NCBI GenBank assembly: GCA_002448875.1
Contig: DKAS01000127.1
Span: 1-30,046, forward strand
DNA from: Proteobacteria bacterium UBA6920
Lineage (GTDB): Bacteria > Pseudomonadota > Gammaproteobacteria > SG8-11
DNA length: 30,046 nt
Reading direction: 5' to 3'
This document shows positions 23,138-30,046 of the stretch, in pieces (within the stretch, counting starts at the first letter, position 1; each line of letters opens with the position of its first letter). The position numbers and the translations under genes were made by a program. Below the pieces are notes generated by a model. The model worked only from the letters and a program-made list of their open reading frames with translations. It searched no databases and was not told the DNA's origin.

Positions 23138-26100
23138 ACATCGCCTCCACCTGCACGCCCGGCAGATAGTAGGAACCCGGATACGTGGCGGTCAGGCGCA
23201 CCTTGAAGGTGCGGCTGTCGCCGGAGCCCAGACTGAAATAGGTCAACACCCGGTCATCGCGCACGTCCTGATAGTCATAACCTGCCGCCGCATCGTCGGC
23301 GCCGGCCAGGCGCTCATTATGGATCTCCCAGCCGGACGGCACGATCTGGGTCAGCGCCAGATTGCGCAGCGCATGCGACGAGGTGTTGCGCACGGTCAGC
23401 AGCGCAGTCAGCTGCGTGCCCTGGGTCAGCTTCTCCACCGCTACCGGAGCACCGGCGTCGTTGACATAGCGCACCTCCAGGGCCAGACCGTTGGCGGCGT
23501 CGACTTCGTCGCCCGCCTTGGGCACACCGCTGCTGTAGACAGTCACGAACAGCGGCGACTTGCCGGTATTGCGCAGTTCCAGCTTCTCGCCCTTGGCGGC
23601 GAAGTTCGCCAGCGTCTGCTGCTGAATTACGCCCTCGGCCTTTACCGCTGCCGGCGCCGCGCCGTTGCGACTCAGACTGTAGGTGAACTCGCCGGCTGCC
23701 TGCTGGCTGCCGAGAAACCGCGACATCGCCAGCAGCGAGTAGGCGATGGACTGGGTGCTGTACCAACGCTGCGCCGCCAGCGCCTGCGCGATCTCGTCGG
23801 CCAGCGCCTTGCCCTCGCTCAGCCGCTTCTGCGTCGCCAGACTCTCCAGAATCAGCGCCTGATCGCGCAATACCGATCCGAAAGTATCTTCGTCCACCTC
23901 CTGGGCACGCACGCTCAAATCGCGACCGCGGGTGAGATCGGCGGCGGCATCGCCCAGGCCCGCCAGATGATAGGCGGCGGCCAGCTGCCAGCGCGCGGCA
24001 TTGCTCATCTGCGGCGCTTCGCGCAAGCGGTTCATCGCCGCCACCGCCGCCTGACCGGCCAGCGCCAGGGTGTACAGGCGATATACCTGGTTCTGCTGCG
24101 ACTCGCCGCTGCCCGCCAGCCAGGCCTCGGCCCGCGTCTGCTGGTAGTTCAGCCAGGGCTGCAGCATTTCCGCCGGCACCTGGTATCCCTTGGCCCGCGC
24201 TTCCAGCAGGAAATGGCCGGCGTAGTTGGTAGCCCACTCGTTGAGTTCCTGCTGGCCCGGCCAGTAGCTGAAAGCGCCGCTGGTCAGCTGAAACTGACGC
24301 AGGCGCTCGATGCCGGCATGCACATGCTCATCCACCTTATCCTTGTCGGTCTGATCCAGACGCAGCAGGCGGTCGAGATACAACTGCGGAAACACCGCCG
24401 AAGTCACCTGCTCGACGCAGCCATGGGGATACTGGATCAGATACTGCAAGCGGTCCTGCAGGCCCAGCGGTGGCGCCACCGAGGTTTCCAGCAGCACCTG
24501 ATTGGTGCCGGGCAGACCGTGGGGCACGATATCCGCCGCCCATTGCTCGCCCGGTTGCAGCGCGGCGCGGGTGAGACGGGTGCTGCGTGCGTTGGCGCTG
24601 CGAATATCCAGGTAGACCTCCGTTTCGCTGGTGAACTTGCCGCCCTGGGCCGACACCCGCAGATGCCCCTTGCCCACCTTGTCGGCGACCTTGAGAGTGA
24701 CGAAGGCCATCTTGTCGCCCGCCTTGTCGAAGTGCACCACCGCGGGAGGCTGACCACCGGGCACAAAGAAATCATCGGCGTCTATCTTCACCTGCACTTC
24801 ATGGATGGAATCGTCCATCACGAACAGATTGACGGGCACGGTGACGGTTTCGCCCGGGCCCAGTACCCGCGGCACCGTCGCCAGCAGGGACAAAGGCTCG
24901 CGCACGAACACCGACTGCTCCGCCGACCCGTAAGCGCCCTGGTGCCCCGCCACCAGCATCAAGCGTACCGCGCCCAGGTACTGGGGCAGAGACAGATTGT
25001 GGGTGGCGGTCTTGCCGGCGGCCAGCTGGAACGGACCCAGGAAGCGCACCACCGGCGGGAAACGGCGCTTCTGCCGCGCGCTGTCATCGTTGGCCGCGGC
25101 GTCACTGCCACCCAGAGCCAGCAGGTTTTCCAACCGGCCGCTGTAGGCGCCGGCCACTTCATCGAACAGATCCCAGGTATCTATGCCCAGGGCCTCCTTG
25201 CGGTAAAACTGCTGGTGCAAATCCGGGGTGCGGAATGCCGTCAGACCCAGCAGACCTTCGTCGACCACAGCGACGGTGTAGCTCATCGCCTTGCCGGCAC
25301 TTTCCCGCACCTGGAAACTCACCGGCTGGTTGGGCCGCCATTCCTGGGCGGCGCTGAGCAGCGGCTGCAAATGCGTGGCGGGATCACGCACGGTCAAGGG
25401 CGTGATGCCGTACATGCGCAGCGGCCGGTCGTTGTCGCGGCCGCTGTGCGGCTGCAGCAGACTGATGCTGACATACACATTGGGACTCATTTCGCGGGTG
25501 ATGGGCAGCGTTACCTGCGCCGGCTTGCCGGCGACGAACTCCAGCCATTCCTGGCGCAGAATGCGGCTGGCCGACTCCACCGTCAGCAGCGCGCGGCCGA
25601 CGGTGGCCTCCGGCAACTGCACCACCGCCTGCTCGCCCACCGTGTATTCGGTCTTGTCGGTGAAGAAACTGAGGGCGGCGGCGCCATCCCCGCTCTGTTC
25701 CTTGGCGCGTCCCGCCCAGCCGGGCCAGTCGATGTAAACGATGCGGCCACTGCAGTGCTCGCCCTCGAGATCGCAGGCGCGGATCAGATAGCGGCCCCAG
25801 TCCGGATACTTGATTTCGAATTCCCATTCGCCGCGCCCGTCATGGGTAGCGATCTCGCCTTCCTGCAGGGCACTGCTGAAATCGGCGCTGGCGTACTGCG
25901 CCAGCGACTCGCCGGACTTGTCCCACCACCATTTCCAATCGAGTTTGTAAATTCGCATGCGCACCTTGGCGCGCGACACCGGCTTACCCGCGGCGTCGAC
26001 GCTGGCCACCGCCACCTTGTGCCGGGTATCGGTCAGCAGCATATTGCGCGCCGCGTCGCCTTGCGGCGGCTTGACCCCGACATAGACGTCGAAAGGATCC

Positions 26101-28691
26101 AGCTCCTTGCTGCTGGCGCTGATACTGAAATCGCCGCCCGGTTCGAACACCTTGAGATCGAACAAGGCCTTGAGCCGGCCGGGAGCGCTGGCGCGCGCCG
26201 CCTCGATATTGGCGTTGAACGCCACTTTGCCGTCCTTACCCAGCTGACCGTCAAAAATCACCTGTTCCTCGCCGCTGAATTCGCGCGCCGGATCATCGAA
26301 ACTGTAGTCGGTGAAGGTGGTGAACGCGGTGGCCACCGGGCGCAATCTGACCCGCACCTCGGCCTTGAGATCCGCCGCGGTGGCGCCATGCAGCCACTGG
26401 GCGAACAGGCTGCCCTTGGCGGGCATCTGCGACAGGGCCAGGCGCTCGCCGCCCAGCTCCATTTCTATTTTCAGACGGTTGGGCTTGACGGTTTCGATCT
26501 TTAGCTTGCGGCTGAAGGTGGCGCCGCCGATCAGCGCGCGGGCCTCCCAGTCACCGGTGGGCGCGTCATCGGCGGTGCGCATTTTGAAAGCGTAAAAATC
26601 ATCGACCGGCTGGGCGTTGGTCTGGCTCTGCATCAGCTGGCCGCGCGGATTGTACAGCTGCATAGTGACCGGGTGACTGGCGGGGATGCGCTCATCCTTG
26701 TCAAACAGGACGAAAGTCAGAAAAATATCGTCTCCCGGCCGCCAGACGCCGCGTTCACCGTAGACATAGCCCTTGATGCCGCCGCTGATCGCCTCGCCGC
26801 CGACATCGAAATGGCTGGTCGCCAGCTTGCTGCCGGCATTGAGCTTGAGGTAGGCGCGGTCATCGCCTTTCTGCGCCAGCAGGTAGAATGGCGTATTGCG
26901 GGTGGTGAGCGCCGCGAAGCCGTCGCCGTCGCTGACCGCCTCGCCGATTTCCTGGTTCTGGTAATTGAACAGGCGCAGCTTCGCACCCGGCAGGGGCTTG
27001 GCACTGCGCAGATCGGTGACAATGATGCGCAGATCGTTGCGATCGTTGCGCTTGGCGATCAGACCGATATTGGAAGTCATGAAGTTGCGATGCGCCTTGG
27101 TGGTTTCGGCGTAGTCGTAAAACGCGTCCTTGCAGGGATCGGCCCGGTCTTTCCACAACTGGCTGTAATCGTTGCCATAGTACTGCTCGGCGAAGTCCCA
27201 GCCACTGTTCTGGCTGACATCGGCGTCCTCCAGATCCTGCGGCGGCGGCTCCTTGACCACTGGCACCGCGACATCGCCCTCGCTGCAGGACAGCAGCGCG
27301 TTGCCGCGATTGATCGACAGGGTCAACTGGAACAGCGAACCGGGGCTGGAGCGCAGCAACTCGCCGGCATCGAGCTCATAACGCGTCCATTTGTCGATCT
27401 GTGGATTGGGCAGGGCGATGGTTTTGCGCCACAGATAGCGTCCCACCGTTAGCAGATTGTAGTCACCACCCAGCTTGTTCTGCTGCAGGAAGGAGCCGAT
27501 GTTGTTGTCGTAGATGCGAAACGCGGTGACCTGCACCGAATGCACGTTCATCGCCTCGAACGGAATGCTGAGCACCGGATTGGACGGCAGCACCACCCCC
27601 TCGCCGACAAAACGCACCTGTGGCTGCAGACTGCTGAAAAACACCTGTTGTTCTACCCGCTGCCCCAGCGGTTTGCCCTGGCGGTTGCGCAGCCCCGCCT
27701 CGAGGATCACCTTGACCTCACCCTGCAAGGCGCCGTCGGGATAGATGCGCAGGCTGTTGCCATCGACCTGCAGCGTCGAACTGACGCCTTCCAGCGACAC
27801 CAGCCCCTTGAGATCTTGACTGGCGGACAGCGGATCGGACAGCTCCACCAGCACGTACTGCCGGTCCTGAGTGATGGGCCGCACATGCGCCACGGTGAAT
27901 TGACCGACGGCGGGAATGGCGATCTTCTGCTCGCCGCTGTCGCTGACGCCGATGCGCTCGCCGTTATAGCTCAGCAACAGCTCGCCGGTTTCCTGCTGCC
28001 GCGGCAGATTCATGATCTTGAATTCGTGCTGGCGCATATTGGGATTGTGCTGCCAGACCAGCGTCTGCGCCTTGCCCAGGTAACTGGCCTGCAGCATGGC
28101 TTCCACCGCCTTGTCATCGGCCATGTCGGCAGTGGACAGATTGCCGGTGACGTTGAACATCTTGGGCGCGCCGGCCACACTCTGCAGATTTTCCAGGGTA
28201 ATAGCGAATGCCTGGCGCATGACGTTGATGCTGAAGCGATAGGGCTGCAGATCGTCGGGAACGCCGGCCAGCTTGTCCGCCAGCAGGCTGAAGCTGTAAA
28301 CCTGACCCGGCGTCAGCTCCTGTTCCGGCACCAGGCTGATTTCCCGGGTAGAAACATAAGTAAGCGCGCCCTTGATCGGCGGTTCGATGCGCAGCGCGGT
28401 GGCCGCGTCCTTGCCCACTTCCTCCGGCGTCGCCACCTCTACCAGAAAACCGATACGGATCGCCGTCTTGCGCGACACCAGGCCACTGGTATGAAACCCG
28501 AGATAGGGCGACCAGGGATCCATGTTCTGCGGTTCGGTCAGCGGCGGTGCATGACTCTTGCCGCAGGCCGCCAGCAGCAGACAGGCCAGCATCAAGCCCA
28601 GCCAGATTCCCCTGCCACCTCCCCCATCCCGATCACCACCGCCACGCCGCACCCACTCACGACGAACTCCCTGCCCGTGCACCGACCTCAT
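23076..28691 (-). CDS. yfhM: Bacterial alpha-2-macroglobulin lipoprotein with thioester
   Basis: This 1871-residue protein is the usual size for the YfhM/A2M family. A Gly/Arg-rich lead is followed by a lipoprotein signal with lipobox LAAC and Cys43; the next residues (GKSH) lack the Asp that would keep it in the inner membrane, so outer-membrane anchoring is inferred. Multiple beta-sandwich macroglobulin domains follow. The thioester motif GCVEQ is intact at C1425-Q1428, in an alpha/alpha-toroid region (YPHGCVEQVTSAVFPQLYLD). The protein is expected to trap attacking proteases through the thioester in the periplasm. The start ATG has GGGGAG about nine bases upstream. It is co-transcribed with pbpC. 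Confidence 0.95.
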   Translation of the reverse strand: MRSVHGQGVRREWVRRGGGDRDGGGGRGIWLGLMLACLLLAACGKSHAPPLTEPQNMDPWSPYLGFHTSGLVSRKTAIRIGFLVEVATPEEVGKDAATALRIEPPIKGALTYVSTREISLVPEQELTPGQVYSFSLLADKLAGVPDDLQPYRFSINVMRQAFAITLENLQSVAGAPKMFNVTGNLSTADMADDKAVEAMLQASYLGKAQTLVWQHNPNMRQHEFKIMNLPRQQETGELLLSYNGERIGVSDSGEQKIAIPAVGQFTVAHVRPITQDRQYVLVELSDPLSASQDLKGLVSLEGVSSTLQVDGNSLRIYPDGALQGEVKVILEAGLRNRQGKPLGQRVEQQVFFSSLQPQVRFVGEGVVLPSNPVLSIPFEAMNVHSVQVTAFRIYDNNIGSFLQQNKLGGDYNLLTVGRYLWRKTIALPNPQIDKWTRYELDAGELLRSSPGSLFQLTLSINRGNALLSCSEGDVAVPVVKEPPPQDLEDADVSQNSGWDFAEQYYGNDYSQLWKDRADPCKDAFYDYAETTKAHRNFMTSNIGLIAKRNDRNDLRIIVTDLRSAKPLPGAKLRLFNYQNQEIGEAVSDGDGFAALTTRNTPFYLLAQKGDDRAYLKLNAGSKLATSHFDVGGEAISGGIKGYVYGERGVWRPGDDIFLTFVLFDKDERIPASHPVTMQLYNPRGQLMQSQTNAQPVDDFYAFKMRTADDAPTGDWEARALIGGATFSRKLKIETVKPNRLKIEMELGGERLALSQMPAKGSLFAQWLHGATAADLKAEVRVRLRPVATAFTTFTDYSFDDPAREFSGEEQVIFDGQLGKDGKVAFNANIEAARASAPGRLKALFDLKVFEPGGDFSISASSKELDPFDVYVGVKPPQGDAARNMLLTDTRHKVAVASVDAAGKPVSRAKVRMRIYKLDWKWWWDKSGESLAQYASADFSSALQEGEIATHDGRGEWEFEIKYPDWGRYLIRACDLEGEHCSGRIVYIDWPGWAGRAKEQSGDGAAALSFFTDKTEYTVGEQAVVQLPEATVGRALLTVESASRILRQEWLEFVAGKPAQVTLPITREMSPNVYVSISLLQPHSGRDNDRPLRMYGITPLTVRDPATHLQPLLSAAQEWRPNQPVSFQVRESAGKAMSYTVAVVDEGLLGLTAFRTPDLHQQFYRKEALGIDTWDLFDEVAGAYSGRLENLLALGGSDAAANDDSARQKRRFPPVVRFLGPFQLAAGKTATHNLSLPQYLGAVRLMLVAGHQGAYGSAEQSVFVREPLSLLATVPRVLGPGETVTVPVNLFVMDDSIHEVQVKIDADDFFVPGGQPPAVVHFDKAGDKMAFVTLKVADKVGKGHLRVSAQGGKFTSETEVYLDIRSANARSTRLTRAALQPGEQWAADIVPHGLPGTNQVLLETSVAPPLGLQDRLQYLIQYPHGCVEQVTSAVFPQLYLDRLLRLDQTDKDKVDEHVHAGIERLRQFQLTSGAFSYWPGQQELNEWATNYAGHFLLEARAKGYQVPAEMLQPWLNYQQTRAEAWLAGSGESQQNQVYRLYTLALAGQAAVAAMNRLREAPQMSNAARWQLAAAYHLAGLGDAAADLTRGRDLSVRAQEVDEDTFGSVLRDQALILESLATQKRLSEGKALADEIAQALAAQRWYSTQSIAYSLLAMSRFLGSQQAAGEFTYSLSRNGAAPAAVKAEGVIQQQTLANFAAKGEKLELRNTGKSPLFVTVYSSGVPKAGDEVDAANGLALEVRYVNDAGAPVAVEKLTQGTQLTALLTVRNTSSHALRNLALTQIVPSGWEIHNERLAGADDAAAGYDYQDVRDDRVLTYFSLGSGDSRTFKVRLTATYPGSYYLPGVQVEAMYEADKSAHSRGRWLDVVRAR

Positions 28692-28705
28692 GATGGCTCT
28701 CCCCA

Positions 28706-28731
28706 GTGTTAGCGCTCAGCGATGCTAACAC
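28706..28731 (-). repeat. Perfect 8-bp hairpin in the leader of the alpha-2-macroglobulin gene
   Basis: GTGTTAGC (28706-28713) and GCTAACAC (28724-28731) face each other across 10 nt. On the minus strand the 3' arm is followed directly by TGGGGAG, so the ribosome-binding site touches the stem and a looser outer pairing (CC with GG) would draw it in. No T tract follows on either strand, which argues against a terminator for the preceding lpd gene. Confidence 0.5.
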
Positions 28732-28770
28732 AGTGGCATGGCGTGGGGAATTAAGGCAAAAAAACCCGGT

Positions 28771-30046
28771 TCAGATATGAATGGCGCGACCATCCACCGC
28801 CAGCGCCGCCTCATGCACCGCTTCGCTGAGGGTGGGATGGGCGTGAACGGTGCGGGCCAGATCTTCGGCGCTGGCGCCGAATTCCATCGCCAGCACCACC
28901 TCGCTGATCAGTTCCGAGGCATTGGCGCCGAGGATATGTACGCCCAGAATGGCATCAGTTTCGGCATCCGCCAGGATCTTCACCAGACCGTCGGTATGCG
29001 CCACGGCGCGGGCACGGCCATTGGCCTTGAAGGGAAAGCGGCCGGCGCGATAGGCGATGTTGTCCTGGCGCAGCTCCTGCTCGGTGCGCCCGACCCAGGC
29101 CAGTTCCGGCGCCGTGTACATGACACTGGGAATCACCGCGTAATTCACCTCCGGCAACTGACCGGCGATGCGTTCCGCCACCGCGACCCCCTCTTCCGAG
29201 GCTTTATGCGCCAGCATCGGCCCGCGCACTACGTCGCCGATGGCGTAGATATTGTCGATATTGGTGCGGCAGTCGTCATTGACCGTGATGAAACCACCGG
29301 CGTCCAAGCGCAGGCCGATGGCTTCCGCATTGAGACCCGTGGTATTCGGCCGGCGACCGGCGGCAACCAGCAGCTTGTCCGCCACCAGTTTCTGCTCACC
29401 GCCGGCATCGCTGTAGTGCACCGTGACCTGCTTGGCGGTAACCTTGACCTCCTTGACCCTGGCGCCCAGACACAGCTCCAGACCCTGCTCGACGAATGCT
29501 TTCTGCGCCGCCGCAGCCAGATCCTGATCCACATTGGGCAGGAACACATCGCGCCGCTGCAGAATCGCCACTTTCGCGCCCAACCGCTGCCAGACGCTGC
29601 CCAGCTCCAGGGCGATGACGCCGCCACCGATGATCGCCAGGCGCTTGGGCACCTCGGCGAAACTCAGGGCATCGGTGGAATCGACGATGCGTTCGTGATC
29701 GAAGGCCAGATCGGGCAAGGGAGCCGGCACCGAGCCGGTGGCGATAATGATGTGGTCCGCTTCCACCACTTCAGTACCACCGTCGGGAGTGCGCACCTCG
29801 ATCTGCTTGTTCGACACCAGGCGCCCGGTGCCGGTCTTGTAAGTAACCTTGTTTTTGAGAAACAGGGTAGCAACGCCGGTGGTCAGAGAGTGCACCACGC
29901 CGTCCTTACGCGCCTGCATCTGCGCCAGCTGCAACTCCACGCCGCTCACGGCGATACCGTGCGCTGCCAGATCGTGGCGCGCCATGTGGTAACGCTCCGA
30001 CGAATCGAGCAGGGCCTTGGAAGGGATGCAGCCGACATTGAGGCAG
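28771..30046 (-). CDS. lpdA: Dihydrolipoamide dehydrogenase (E3), 5' end outside the window (partial)
   Basis: The frame stays open to the window edge, where it reads CLNVGCIPSKALL, the redox-active disulfide (CxxxxC) of E3. About 40 N-terminal residues with the first FAD-binding strand are missing. Internal features: IIATGSVPAPLPDL, the NAD-binding fold AIIGGGVIALELGSVWQRLG, VAAGRRPNTTGL, the second FAD motif DNIYAIGDVVRGPMLAHKASEEG, and the C-terminal catalytic pair in HAHPTLSEAVHEAAL. The enzyme reoxidises lipoamide in 2-oxoacid dehydrogenase complexes in the cytoplasm. The order on the minus strand is lpd, alpha-2-macroglobulin, pbpC, with 79 nt between the first two. Which complex it serves depends on genes outside the window. 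Confidence 0.95.
   Translation of the reverse strand, partial: CLNVGCIPSKALLDSSERYHMARHDLAAHGIAVSGVELQLAQMQARKDGVVHSLTTGVATLFLKNKVTYKTGTGRLVSNKQIEVRTPDGGTEVVEADHIIIATGSVPAPLPDLAFDHERIVDSTDALSFAEVPKRLAIIGGGVIALELGSVWQRLGAKVAILQRRDVFLPNVDQDLAAAAQKAFVEQGLELCLGARVKEVKVTAKQVTVHYSDAGGEQKLVADKLLVAAGRRPNTTGLNAEAIGLRLDAGGFITVNDDCRTNIDNIYAIGDVVRGPMLAHKASEEGVAVAERIAGQLPEVNYAVIPSVMYTAPELAWVGRTEQELRQDNIAYRAGRFPFKANGRARAVAHTDGLVKILADAETDAILGVHILGANASELISEVVLAMEFGASAEDLARTVHAHPTLSEAVHEAALAVDGRAIHI

Noticed and set aside
22995..26504. 1169-codon open frame on the plus strand, and similar long frames at 21860-23206 and 27540-28712
   Set aside because: They lie opposite pbpC and the alpha-2-macroglobulin gene, have low-complexity His/Arg/Gln-rich translations and no domain motifs; they result from high GC in the true genes.
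28745..28770. T-run after the lpd stop on the minus strand as an intrinsic terminator
   Set aside because: Seven T residues follow AACCGGG, but no stem with a workable loop can form before them.

Overview
The window looks like a chromosomal segment of a Gram-negative proteobacterium, most likely gamma- or betaproteobacterial. This rests on a QseBC-type two-component pair, an RfaH-type NusG paralogue, an OmpA-domain protein, a bacterial alpha-2-macroglobulin lipoprotein paired with penicillin-binding protein 1C, and generally GC-rich coding. I cannot name the genus.

Layout. (1) 1-3337, plus strand: the 3' end of tex, a 383-nt gap with several dyads and repeats, then an OmpR-family response regulator overlapping its sensor kinase by 4 nt. 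(2) 3338-5931, a junction zone: the first ~39 codons of a family 2 glycosyltransferase that stops abruptly, a convergent gene for a PstS-like phosphate-binding domain fused to an OmpA domain, an AT-rich gap with two inverted repeats, and a VanZ-like membrane protein. (3) 5965-19585, minus strand: one long surface-polysaccharide cluster. In transcription order it holds an RfaH-like antiterminator, a methyltransferase, a Wzx flippase, a GT4, a Wzy polymerase, a GT4, an IS5-family transposase remnant, a GT4, a methyltransferase, a sulfotransferase, a GT4, a WcaF-type acyltransferase and a WbuB/WcaI-type GT4. (4) 20207-20695, plus strand: a lone macro-domain protein. (5) 20720-30046, minus strand: pbpC, a 1871-residue alpha-2-macroglobulin gene whose 3' end overlaps pbpC by 62 nt, and the 3' part of lpd (dihydrolipoamide dehydrogenase).

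How the genes work together. The minus-strand cluster has the core of a Wzx/Wzy pathway: five cytoplasmic GT4 enzymes build a repeat unit, methyl, sulfate and acyl transferases decorate it, Wzx flips it and Wzy polymerises it. No initiating sugar-1-phosphate transferase, chain-length regulator or export channel is in view. An exact 12-base ops element (GGCGGTAGCGTG) lies on the coding strand 16 nt before the RfaH-like start codon. This suggests the first protein of the operon loads onto RNA polymerase transcribing its own operon and keeps it processive over about 13.6 kb.

The cluster is mosaic. A distinctly AT-rich pair of genes (10567-12372) sits between two non-coding gaps, one of which is a decayed IS5-family transposase readable in a single frame with five stops. 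The VanZ and PstS-OmpA genes and the cut-off glycosyltransferase at its other edge suggest repeated rearrangement. The most noteworthy items are the self-targeted ops/RfaH arrangement, the IS5 remnant at a module boundary, the sulfotransferase in a Wzy-type cluster and the PstS-OmpA fusion.
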